Positions 28,190 to 38,710 of a DNA stretch of 64,000 nucleotides are shown here, piece by piece; positions within the stretch are counted from its first letter, which is position 1; every line of letters begins with the position of its first letter. The stretch is from Dipylidium caninum (Eukaryota > Platyhelminthes > Cestoda > Cyclophyllidea > Dipylidiidae): contig QEYB01000234.1 in the NCBI GenBank assembly GCA_017562135.1, positions 1 to 64,000 of the forward strand, written 5' to 3'. The position numbers and the translations under genes are program-made. Under the pieces are notes generated by a model that was not told the origin of the DNA, made no database searches, and saw nothing but the letters and a program-made list of their open reading frames with translations.

Positions 28190-29225
28190 ATGGGACCACT
28201 TCAAGATGTTACATGGTGGAAGACAATGCTCCAAGTACCATCAGTCAGCCCCCCCTTCCGCCTCACCTTCCGCCTCCCTTACCGCAGTTTGCGAAACATC
28301 TGCCCTTTCTCTCCTCCCTACCCTTCCCCTCATAAAAGTGCCTTTTCAGAGCCACATTCTTCTCACTCACTCCAATTTTACTTTTCTAAAAGGTATCCAG
28401 AACGATTCCCCGCACTGTTGCCCATTCCTGCAATTTGTGTACTGTCTGCTTCATCCCGTACCCACTCTTCTCCGACTTGTGAATATCAGGAGAGAGATCA
28501 AAGTAGCATTGTGTGCCAGAGAGAAGGCGAAGGAGGAACAAATTCTCACAATTAGACTCAGGCTCCGCATCTCATGTTTACAATATTTCCTTATACACAT
28601 AACTGTCCAGGAGGGAGTAGGACTTAACACTATACAACTAAATCTACTGATATGGCGTGGATTGTTGCGTGCAGTAATGGGGTTTGATAGTTTTCTCGCT
28701 TTATTCACGTCATTTTCTCGCCTCCTCCGTCTACCACTCCGCTTCCCTCTGCGTCGCTCGAAACTCTCCCGAACGAATTTCCCCGACAAGTCACATCAAA
28801 GGATATGCGCTTCTACAAAGCAGACAATACGAGGCGAGGAGGGAAGAGACACGGACATCCATTCACCAACCTGCGAGGACAAACGTCCTAGGTATCACAA
28901 TACTGGGCGCACACACCCCAAACTCCTCATATCACTCTTCATCAACTCACCACGCCCTCCAACTTCTTCCCTCTCACCATTGTCGTGGACTTGTCCTCGG
29001 AATCCAGGTCGCGTCCACGAGTTACGGGGATACTCCAGCTTGTGGCATCTTCCTGCCCCAACGCCAACGCCTAGGTCATTGATGACAAATCCCTGCGCCA
29101 CTCGTCCGACTTCTTTTTCCTCTTCCACCCACCTCCACCTCCACCTACTTATTTCGCTTCCTCCTTACTCGTGGCGAGGTCTCGACCCTGACACAGTGTC
29201 TGCTCAATCTGAAACACAAGACAAT
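28190..29225 (+). repeat. plus-strand copy C of the terminal-repeat-like block
   Basis: The block is inverted relative to 17,170-16,205 and colinear with it throughout. Landmarks are 'ctcacaattag.ctcaggct', then 'acgaatttccccgac', then 'atgcgcttcta.aaagca', then 'cagcttgtggcat/aattcc', then 'ggcgaggtctcgaccctgac' near the end. A 348-codon frame (28,206-29,252) crosses it, the longest in the window, but it is Ser/Leu/Pro/Thr-rich and resembles no known family. The plus strand here is C/T-rich, which lowers stop frequency. Part of the block (28,875-29,000) recurs at 30,080-30,180. Confidence 0.6.
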
Positions 29226-30079
29226 AACCGAGACGGTGATGTGGTGATATGAATAGTGGCTCATGCCTTGTGACCGCAGCGCAGCTTACCTCTACCCTCG
29301 GAGTAGGTGCTCCGTGACAGTGAGCGTGGTCCACACGAAAGCAGCACGCATTGAGGTTGAAGGACAGCCTGTGGGGCAGCAAGATGACTTTGAAGGCGAA
29401 GAGACAGAGGAAAGCGCGATCGCAGCCTTCTCACCGCTACGAAACCGCATTCTCGGCAGAGCTCATGTTGCCCGTGACGCAGTTACTAGGCCCATTGAAT
29501 TGATTAAGGACATTTTGAATGTCAATTCCACATGGAGTGCGATTGCGTGGACATGTGACACGCAAATAACAGCGCCGCAGTTGGCCTCGCACGTCGGCTC
29601 CGTCGTCTGGCCACTGTCAGTGCTGCATGGTTTAGCGTGGCTGCACTTGAAACGAGGCAAAACAGATCGCCTTTCTTTCCATCGACCCAAGGCTATTCCT
29701 ATTCAATAGTAGGTTCACGGAATCATGCGCTTCACAATCTGCCAAATATTTCATGTCGATTTTTGAAGGGGCTCCCTTTCACTCCCACATTTGCACCTCT
29801 TCTTTGGTCTTCTACTGTCTCACTGCATCACCGCCCCACCGCCTCCCTTCAATAATCAGCCTTCAGAATACTGCTCATCAGGCCCTACCTTGATGTTTCA
29901 TTACATTCACACCATACCTCCTCTAATAGGTTAGCAATTCGACGCGATGAGTCCAGAGGGCTCGCTGGAGTGGAGAGCGGAGAGTGGAGAACAAAGTAAA
30001 GTGCGACCACCTTGGTCGTGAGGAAATTAGCAAAGAGGGAGTTTTTTCGATGCCCCAAGAACAAGCCCGATCTGTAAGG
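29226..30079 (+). mobile_element. internal part of the plus-strand element copy
   Basis: Positions 29,340-29,870 match minus-strand 16,060-15,665 apart from an extra ~190 bp at about 29,465-29,665. A 148-codon frame at 29,263-29,709 crosses both the shared part and the insertion. It looks more protein-like than its neighbours (Glu/Asp/Ile/Val present, little low complexity) but has no known domain, and the other copy does not keep an equivalent frame. Confidence 0.45.
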
Positions 30080-30380
30080 ACAAACGACCTCGCTATCACA
30101 ACTCGCCACACATCCCACACTCCACATGTCAAGCTTCTTCAACTCATCACGTTCCCTCAACATCGCTCATGTCACTACTGACGTGGGGACTTGCAATGCT
30201 ATACTCAAGATCAGGATTAGAGAATTACCATCTCCTCCACGCCAACGCGATCAAACTGCAGGTCCAACAGTGAGCGATTGCGTACATTTCCATTGGATGA
30301 TGAGTTCGAGGAAGAGGCTCCGAGTCTGCAGAAGAAGCACTCAAACGCATCCACGAGCATTCACTCCGTCTTAAGATCAA
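30080..30380 (+). repeat. second, shorter terminal-repeat-like block of the plus-strand element
   Basis: About 30,080-30,180 resembles 28,875-28,980 in the same orientation. Landmarks are 'ggacaaacg.cct', 'tatcacaa', a 'cacacaccccaaactcc/cacacatcccacactcc' segment and 'cttcaactcatcac'. It lies about 1.2 kb downstream of the first block, the same arrangement as at 14.2-17.2 kb on the other strand. Past ~30,200 the match fades. Confidence 0.4.
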
Positions 30381-31019
30381 CACGTAGTGCCGGGATAGTG
30401 CGGTTCAATGCATTACAAACGGACCATTGACTGAAATGTGTCTTCCTTTGCATAGATGCCGACGGAATGCTTACAGCAAGGAGACGTCGGCGAAATGGTC
30501 CACAAGGCCATCTACACGCGAACAGTGTACATTGTTTTAGAGCATACTAGATTGTATTCGAATTCGTGGGAAGTTAAACTCAATAATATTGTCCATTTTT
30601 GCGGGGGTAAAGAAAAGACTCACGAATGCATTTGTTACTTCTCGATGAGAACACGGATGGCGTGAGTAGATGATATCAACCAGTGAGAAGTAGGGGAGAA
30701 GCACGGAGTCGGGGAATTCGAGCAAGAAATTCGGTATGCAGAGCTTTGGAGGGTGGAGGTGGACATATGCATGGCGAGCGGAGAGGCGAATTCAGCCTGT
30801 ATTTGCTATTGTAGGATGATGAGTGTTCCTTGTTTGTATCTTTAATAGCGAGTAGAGAAGCGAAGAATGTGAATGCTTGTTCGTGAACACGCCTTGAGTA
30901 AGGACGGTGCCGGCTAGAATTTAACTCATTCCACAATTAATAGGGAGACGTCTGTCTGCGTGAATGAGTGACGCTCTCTGCAGCAGAAGTGTGACGAAGC
31001 AATCAGCAACTTGTAGAGA
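30381..31019. other. no feature recognised
   Basis: Nothing with protein, RNA-gene or repeat character was found. Short open frames are at chance length. Confidence 0.5.
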
Positions 31020-31250
31020 AGATTCACGGGCGCATAGTGACACGGAAGTGTGCAATCATCCACATCGCGTCGGGCTGCTTCATTGTTCGTGGACGCCGTT
31101 GGTCTCCGAAGTAAACCGAAGTAATGCTGCACTCTCCCGAGAATGTCTCCAAAGCAACGTTTCTGATTGCTCTTCATTCTGCCTCGATTTATCCACGCGA
31201 GAAGGAACGAAATGAAGGCTGGCAAGCAGTCACGAGACAGCAGCGACAAT
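31020..31250 (+). repeat. dispersed repeat family E, copy 1
   Basis: This matches 39,930-40,160 in the same orientation. Landmarks are 'catagtgaca', then 'tcaat.atccaca', then 'cgtgg.c..cgttgg', then 'caacgtttc..attgctctt', 'cattctgcc' and 'gattta.ccacg'. Identity is roughly 70-80 percent with indels. The longest plus frame is 83 codons with no recognisable domain, so I treat it as a non-coding interspersed repeat. Confidence 0.5.
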
Positions 31251-32145
31251 TCTCGCAATGACTCGCAATACACGGGAACCCTGTCAGCAAATTCGAATTC
31301 AGTCAATACTCATCTTCCCAATCGATTAACTCCTTTTCTGTAATTCGTCGTATTCGCAGCATCACTTGGTGAGTGGGCACCTGAGCAATTGTCAGGGGTA
31401 AATTAAAATGTCATTTACCCACATAATACTCGGCAACCCATCCGAGCCCGCCCAAATCGTTCACTTAAGCTCCTTCCAATCCACCCACGATACGACATCT
31501 ATCAATATGTTCACACTGTCTACTGCGACCTTTTCTTCTCACTGGAGTTAACCTTTCTCTCGTCATTGCGCACCAGATGCGACTCACAATTTGGCTACAT
31601 CGTTGACGTGTCAAAGATCAACTGAGTCCAACTTACTTCTCCCACACTCACGAATAACCCTTTCTCCTCTCTATTTTAGGTATCCTCTGGTGCTATTTTT
31701 CTAGCCATCCATGTCGAATAGACGAGGATGACGCCCGATTTTAAATGAGTGATTTCTCATTCCCTTCATCTGCATTTTCGCAATATCCTTTTCTCTTCGA
31801 TCCCTGTTATGACGCTTTGTGCAGGGGAGGGGAAGTGCAATTAACTCGATTAAAATCGATGTAGCCGTCTCCCGTGATATTGCGGCGCCTGACAGGGCTT
31901 GAAGCTCGACATTTACCCACCTCGGTGGCCAAATTACCCTGCTGCCTCTTCTCCTTTGCAAAAAAGGAGAAGAGTACCAGTTGTTCCATTTCCTAGAAAT
32001 GTTTCCACTATTCTAAAAAGTCCAGTTAATGTTATTGGTATTTAGATCTGTGTCGGTTGTGAAAGAATTTCCTTACCACGCAAAGCTTATTTTTTATTAT
32101 GTTGCTTTGGCAAACGTGTCAGTGATTGGGGATTCTGTTGACTGA
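31251..32145. other. no feature recognised
   Basis: No coding or repeat signal was recognised between the family E repeat and the segment near 32,146. Open frames are at chance length. Confidence 0.5.
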
Positions 32146-32190
32146 TGAATTTTACCCTTTCTCTGGTTCCGTTAACGTCCTCAAAGTGCC
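32146..32190 (-). repeat. short segment repeated at 33,005-33,048
   Basis: About 39 bp align with the second copy with five mismatches. Read on the minus strand, both copies give an open stretch of the form HFEDVxGxRxRVKF. Three of the base changes are silent third-position changes. Each copy starts after 'cag' and ends at an AGG followed by GTAAA, which resembles a tiny exon with acceptor and donor. It could equally be a fragment of an unidentified repeat. Confidence 0.45.
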
Positions 32191-32565
32191 CAAAACTCTG
32201 TTTATTTTCTCCTACCGCTTCGCTTTGCCCACTTTATTCAGGACACTTTTATCAACTTGGGTTTCTATTTTGCTTTTATCCCAATTATAAATGGAAGAAG
32301 TGGTATTTTCGACATATTTTGAAGAAAGACAGTCTGGTTCAAATTGCCTTAACAGATTTTTTTTGTGATGGGTTTTACTGAGAAACGTCGAAAGTATTAT
32401 TCGTCCGTCCAGTTGAAGTCGACGAAGCCCCAGTGAAGCGGATCAGCAGAGCACAACACATGACCTTGCAGAGAAGCTCAGATGCGAATCTCCTGCTTGC
32501 ATTGAAAGAAAAATTAAAACCGCATGGCTATGTCAGGCAACTCTGCCTTGGGATCTTTCACCAGC

Positions 32566-32761
32566 TTATTGAAACCCATTTGGGCCAACACATCGGCCAT
32601 CATCTGCGATTCGTTGCATGTGAGACGTAACAAAGTTAATCCACTTCTGAAAAGACTCATTACTGGTGGCGAAAAGTGAACGCTTTTGAAACAATGTGAA
32701 ACGGAAGAGGTCGTGGTTAATACAAGAGTAACCAGGTAAGACGACATCAGAATCAGATACT
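32566..32761 (-). CDS. possible terminal exon, PH-domain-like C-terminus (partial gene)
   Basis: Read on the minus strand, a strong pyrimidine tract ending in ttgtag lies immediately before 32,761, and the frame then runs 65 codons to a TAA at 32,568-32,566. It shows a VVLPGY strand-like motif, an LFRFTLF strand, and SNESFQKWINFVTSHM. The Trp in an amphipathic helix after two beta strands is the usual end of a pleckstrin-homology domain. PH domains bind phosphoinositides or proteins at membranes. The N-terminal half of the domain was not found nearby. The phase (one base completing a codon) does not join in frame with the 33,005-33,047 segment. A chance frame cannot be excluded. Confidence 0.35.
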
Positions 32762-33004
32762 CTACAAGACAACTAAACAATAAAACAAAGTGTGCACATT
32801 CCACAACTCGTGAAAATGAGCGACACAATGGAAGCAGAGTTGTTTGTCACAAAGCAAAGTTACTTTTTGCATATTGACCTCGTCCTTTGTCATAGACATT
32901 CCGCGCCATGCGCTTATCTCCATTCCCTACGTTGGGGAGGAAATGAGAGAACAACGAATTTAAGAAATTTGAAAAAGAAAAGGTTGTCATATTGTTAAGG
33001 ATAA

Positions 33005-33048
33005 ACTTTACCCTTTGTCTTGATCCGATAACGTCCTCAAAATGCTTC
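33005..33048 (-). repeat. second copy of the 32,146-32,190 segment
   Basis: It is the partner of the segment about 860 bp to the left. On the minus strand it reads SKHFEDVIGSRQR between a 'cggacag' acceptor-like site and a GTAAAG donor-like site. The 41-nt unit would continue in frame from the phase-1 end of the truncated receptor's third exon (33,712), but that agreement has a one-in-three chance of arising randomly. It lies just outside the left arm of the large inverted repeat. Confidence 0.4.
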
Positions 33049-33092
33049 GACTCTGTCCGATGCGGAATGTTGACATGCACACTGTTGTCACT

Positions 33093-36000
33093 AATGGTCT
33101 TGAAATGCGCGACTCTACCTCCGTCCATAGAACTTCTCGTTACACTTTCGAATCAGTGAAGGGCACTTTCGGGTGCGTCTCAAAATTCATACAAGTTACA
33201 TGTGAATGATTCAGTCATCTTCAGCTCTTACTTGCTGGCCACCTTTCCCGTGTACAACCTACAAATACACACAGATGAACTTACATGCCAAAAGGGCTCC
33301 CTCGTTAAGCATCTTGTGGTGAAACGACGCCAACCTACTAAAAATACTGTCCTTGGATCAGGGCACTGAGTGCCCCTGCCTTTCACGCCGTCTGCTCACA
33401 ATGCACGGCACGATCTAAGGCAGGACCACAAAATGGGGATTCTTTGAATTACCGAAAAAGGATGGATTTAACACAACCACGCTCTGATGATCTCCATTTT
33501 GTCGGCATACCGTGAAAAATTTCTCACCATGGAAGTGAACTTGGCCTTAGGGAGACTATTTCCAGTGAATTGAAAGTATTGTTTAAATGAGAAGGCTATA
33601 GCGTGGATCGACACCACGATTTTGGAGTTCCCTAAATCCCGCAACTTTTAACACCGATTTGAGTTAAGCCAGACGAGCATAGGTAACGACAGTCTTGGGG
33701 ACGGAACTCACCCCCATTGGAATTTTCTACTTCAGGGAAGCGATCACATCCCCTTGGTTCATAAAATAACTTCCTGCAGGTACGCAAGAGAGATTGCGGC
33801 TCGGGTACCAATGAGACTTCAGGCGGTTGATAATCTACAACTTCACCGGGAGCACCCGAAGTGTACAGTGGTGAGTTTTTGATGATTACACGCTTGAAAA
33901 CCACTGGTTGTAAGCGTTTCATTCGATACCAGACCCGGAAAGCGCAACACAGCAGCGAGCACGCCATCACCACAGCCACGGAGACAAGACCTATATGAGG
34001 CACTAAAAACCGCCAACTTAAACCCCTGTACTAAATAAAGTGAATTTCTGCAAAAATAAATTGTTGGAATCGCGACAATTTGCATCACGTTGAAAGAGTT
34101 GGCTACAAAGCACTAACTGCATGCTTCGGGACTCCTTCTTCCACCTCCTATCTTCTTTCATCAACCAAATTTACGAGTCGTGGTAATTGCTAAAAGTAAA
34201 TATTGGCACCCTACGACCCGCACATCTTCCAGGCACGAGCGTCTTCGCTGAACCTTCTTTCTGCATTTCAGTGGCACGGGTGTAATGTGTTATTCCAGCG
34301 ATAGATTAAGCAGATGTAATGCTCTCATGATCCGTTTTGGGTGAAACCTCGCCCGAGTGGATAAAAACAGTCCAAGGCTCACGGTTATACCAACGCTGAA
34401 GCATGAAAACTAGTCACCAGTCAATCTGTGCTTTTTACAAAAAAAAATGCAGTGCTGAACTAAAACGAACTAAGGAACACGGGATCCGCCAATTACATCG
34501 GAATTGTCACCTGCCATATAAACTGCGGAAATGGCGGAGATGCTTCTCGTACACGCGGTTAACGGACAGGAGAACTTACAAAGGGATAGAGGACGCAGTC
34601 CTAGATGCATCCACCTTGTTAGTTCAAACTCCCGCTTCGAAGGCAAGTCGGTTCGGCTAATTTGACAAATATATGATCCCGCGTGTTCCGCCGACATGAA
34701 GAAACTTGTCGTTATGACGATATTGTTCAAGTTCCTTGTTGACCACTCAAAGATCCTCTCCTACAAGAGAAACACTAAAACCTCACTTTCAATCAACTAA
34801 CCGCACGCCTAGCCAATACATTCGCGTTAAAGTAATCTGATTTTCGTTGGCGATGGTCTCTGATTAGTCTCTCATGAGTTGATATCCACCGAAACAGGGT
34901 GGAGTAATGGTAAGAACCGGAATGACTGTCCCAAGTGCACTTTTGTGTCCAACACCATTGCATAACTTGACAAACTGCGAAGTCTTGAATGTGAGGCTTC
35001 CTAATGTTAGGTACGAACTGACGAAAAGGTTTACCTCCGGAGAAGGTGCTAACGATAATTAAACTTACCTTGATAATTCGGCCATACGACTTGTGCAATT
35101 CCTTCAAGGCATGTGGGAACAGAAACTGTGTCGAGGCGGCCACGCTGGCCTGCGACTTGGTTAGTCGATACTCTGACACAAATGAAATGATCATTCGGAT
35201 GTTAAGCACGGGTGGCGGCACTTGGCAAGTATTCGCAACGAAGAGTCACTTTCGTCCCATCCTGGATTTGGGCAGAAGAATTGAAGGCCAGTCCATCATA
35301 ATGGAATGGCGGTGAAATTTGGCGCGATAGCAAAGCGAGAAAAAGCAAAAGCAACACAAAGGGGCTCCCAACCCACTGCAACACAGCTAGACGCATTTTA
35401 GCTTCAACTGCGGGACCCCAACGTGCGTGTGCACCGTGGGACGCACTTTGGCTGCTGGCCCATTTGACGCCTACACAGCGTGGGACACCAGAGTGCGCCA
35501 ATGGAAACGGTACAGTGGCCAGTCGATGCGTCATGTCTCAATCCCGAGGTGAGGACTGTGTGTTTGCTCCACTCAACAACCAATCAAATGACGACGAGTG
35601 TGTGCCCCATGCTACCTCTACCCTGGTCTCGTTAAGTGCCAACCGGGTGGATGATTGACTTGAGGCCTCAGAGCTGCACTTAAAAACGTCCTTCCTCGGC
35701 TGGGACGTTCACCAAGGCAGTAACGTCTTTCCTGCTATGTTTCGGTCCTGTGTGCCCAAGATGAATCAAGCCTATAAGCCCCCAGCGTTGTACAGCAGGA
35801 CACATTTGTGCAACCGCGGATTCAACCAAAGTCCTCTTCCATTCTCATGTCGTCTGTAATTTGCCGGGAATTATACATCCGTTCACTTAGAAAAGGTGGA
35901 GGTGCAATTGCGTTGGGCTATCCGATGCAATCACACCTTAGCATGGAGGACATTGCAGGCAGGCATGTAAGAATTTTCGCGTAATGGGCTTTCGCGTTTT

Positions 36001-36321
36001 GTGAGTGGACGCTGAAGAAAGATGAAATGAGGAGGTATAACGGAGGATGGCGATGATTTCCGTGAAATGTTGACAAATTGGTGTTGAAGAGTGTCCTCAA
36101 TGCCCGGAATCTATGTCTGATTGTTGCGGGCAACGGGACTTGCCGCGATGGCACTGAGATTTCGCATTTAGACGCCAGAGGGGTGAATGTCGGAGGGGGA
36201 GGAAAGGAAAAGGAATGGCTAGAATTGTGTTAATGTTGGCTTTGATAGTGGGAAATCTGTGATGGGGTGTGTGCTGAATGGCCTGAAATGGACAAAGTAG
36301 CCCCTAAATGGGCTGGACAAA
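33093..36321 (-). repeat. left arm of a ~3.2-kb inverted duplication
   Basis: The reverse complement of this arm matches 41,976-45,195 almost base for base, including introns and upstream sequence. One 234-base stretch (35,918-36,154 against 42,142-42,378) encodes an identical translation in both arms. I saw scattered substitutions and single-base indels, roughly one percent. The inner edge is sharp at 'tttgtccag'. At the outer edge this arm keeps about 19 bp that the right arm lacks before the sequences diverge. The near-identity implies a recent event or an assembly artefact. Confidence 0.95.
33712..35396 (-). pseudogene. kinase-less duplicate of the FGFR-like receptor gene
   Basis: The exons, on the minus strand, are 35,396-35,069 (signal peptide and first half of the Ig domain), 34,760-34,580 (second half, with YICQ) and 34,002-33,712 (membrane helix [19 protein letters not shown] and juxtamembrane). 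Splice sites mirror the intact gene: GTAAGT, GTAAGT and GTGAGT donors. One extra base at 35,221 shifts exon 1, giving a stop at about 35,202. Exon 3 is in frame, unlike its partner. No copy of kinase exons 4-10 follows, because the duplication ends in the next intron. If the extra base is a sequencing error, this could encode a membrane-anchored receptor without kinase, comparable in plan to vertebrate FGFRL1. Otherwise it is a pseudogene. Confidence 0.75.
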
Positions 36322-37894
36322 AACGTATTTCGGCGAAGTTGTAATATAAGATTTTGTGCAGTGATGGTGGAAGAAGTGAAGTAGAATCCATTGATTTTGA
36401 GTTTAGTGGAGGAAACGGTTTCGACGGGTGCCCTAAATGCATTTATTTTGCCGATAGGTGTCTCGGATGTGCTGCAGTTGATCATAGTGGTTGTGGTCAA
36501 ATTCGTTCATTCACCTCAAATTGGGATGAGGTGATGGACAACGCAAGGTAGCAGAAAAGGCTGTAAAAGCTGATGTCGAAAAGGCCCGTCAAATACTGTA
36601 CTAGCTCTCGAGGTTGTCGCAGTGGAGGAGCAGTCACGTGAGTTATGCTCTTAGAGGCAACGTTTCAAAGGTAATAGACCGATGAGTGCTTAATTAATCA
36701 AGGTAGATGCCGACAAATGCCTCAATATAAACCATAAGATAACCCTCGAGCTCACGTCGTTTTCCATGCCAAATGGGGCATTAATCTTGATAATTGTGGA
36801 AGACTATTGGTATGCCTGCTGCCTCGCGCATTTCCGCCTACCAGCTTACTCACGTGCATTCGTGTTTGCCCACCACCCACTTATCTCGCCGTTCGCTCCT
36901 TCCTTGCACCGCAAGTTTAGCGTGTTCGGAGTGAGAAACTTTCGTTGTACTTCTTTGAGTCTGCCTGAAAAGTAGCCTATATTTACGGCGACTTCATGCC
37001 CATTTTGTTATCAACATGACCATTCAGTATAAATTTGGGAATGCCGTTGAAATAAGAATTCAAATATTTTTGCCATTTGAGTATGGAATTAGAGTTATGG
37101 TTTTTTAAGCCGCTTAATGAGTCGCCGTCTTACACGAAACGTGTGTGAGTTGTCCGTGTGGCCCTTGGCTACATTTGATAGCTATTCAAACTACGTTTTT
37201 CTCACGATTCCATTGCCACTTCTGAATTATTAATCTTTTTAAAACATTACCTTATTTACCCTGGGTTAAGGAAACATTTCAACGCGTGAAAGCGTAGCAG
37301 AACATGTTTGTGTTTTTATAATTTGTTTTCGTACAGTTGTCTATTGTTTCCTCTTCATTTTTGATCACCAAGGCTTCATGCTGAGGCCGCAAGCGCAGTC
37401 TACAATCTTCAGTAATTTTATTGTGAAGTCGCACTTTTTTGCTTGTATCGTTGATGCTATTTAATTTTTGACGATGAATAAATATATCTTGCTCAGCACT
37501 TGGAGTTGGATTTTTGTTGACTTGTAGTACTTAATTGGATGGTGAGCACTGGTTGGACTTTTTGTGTTTGTTCATATTGTAGCTTCTTTTATTAGATTTT
37601 TTGTTGGTGATTGCGCTACTGTTTCTAGCATTTGATTAGTAACATCTACTTCTGCGTGGCACTTGTGCACTCCTTTTTAGGTGGGTGTTAAAGTAGACAT
37701 CTAAGGTAGTGCAGGAGGAGGTGTCACGAATCAAAAGTAAGGATGCCAGCCGAAGAGGTATTAGGTCGATCGGGTCAGGAGTATTAGGGAGCTACATCGT
37801 AGATCATATTTGGCCTGCTTTTTCCGGAATGCAGGTGCCGCGTAGGTGGACTTCTTAGCATTTTCATCTCACGATAAAAGGGAAAATGGAGAGG
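36322..37894. other. palindrome spacer, left part; no gene recognised
   Basis: This is single-copy relative to the arms. Apart from A/T-rich stretches at 37.0-37.7 kb nothing was recognised, and frames are at chance length. Confidence 0.5.
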
Positions 37895-38710
37895 TCACTC
37901 CTCGATAACCCAATCAATCTGAATTTTTTCACTGCGTTCTAGTTGAGCATGCACCAAAAACTCCGAATGCTGAGCACCAAGGGTGCATGTCCTACCCTCG
38001 AGGCCTTGTAATCCACCGCGCGTGGGTGTTGTAAGATATTCGGTCATCGACTGCGGCGCGTATTTGTCCTTCTTCTCTTGATAGACCATAGCCATCCGTT
38101 TCTGGGCGATGATAGCTACGTCGATCACCATAGCTATGTTGTTTCGCAGCACTATGAACTCCGGCTTGCAGAGGTTTCCCTAGTTCGATGAGTCCGAAAT
38201 GTTGAAGGGGGGTCCGAAGAAGGTCCGCGACGCGATTGTGCCTTGTACGCTGTGCCTCATGCGTCAACGCATAAGCATGCTAGCACACCGTCCACGACAC
38301 ACGAGAAGCTCAGAAGGCGTCGGTCGAGCACGTGATGACCGGACTTTAGTTCTAAGGATTTTGGTAATGTGCCTGACGTCACGAATAAAAAACCGAGGAG
38401 AGGTCTTCTACGGGCGGTGGAGCCAGTGGGAGGACTCAGTTGGATTGAAGACCGCACGAGTGGGATGCGTCCTGAGCATAGCAGAAGAAGACATCTACGT
38501 GCGGCTCTACGTGCGGCTGACAGTTCTCCCCGATTGATGAGACAAAGGGGTAGGTCGCACCAGATGCTGCAAAATTGGGTTCGTTAAACCGAGGAGTGTC
38601 CAAACACTTTCGCCTGAGTAGTACTATAGTGGAGAAGGATAAGGGAGTTCTTAGTAAGTTGTCCTCGATGTTCGCATGAAAGCAAGCGGTCGCCGTGTCC
38701 AGGAACAACC
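37895..38710 (-). mobile_element. decayed C-terminal end of an R2-like (RLE-type) non-LTR retrotransposon
   Basis: Read on the minus strand in pieces from 38,710 to 37,895, in different frames. First comes an RT-thumb-like piece around 38,690-38,600. Next is a basic stretch ILRTKVRSSRARPTP near 38,330. Then comes the THEAQRTRHNRVADLL motif near 38,260-38,210, corresponding to the end of the CCHC knuckle and the His-Asn segment before the endonuclease. Finally a run holding IVLRNNIAMVIDVAII and EKKDKYAPQ at 38,160-38,040 matches the PD...D core and following K-x-x-K-Y of the restriction-like endonuclease. Frameshifts and stops separate the pieces, so it is inactive. It lies in the palindrome spacer. 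Confidence 0.65.
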
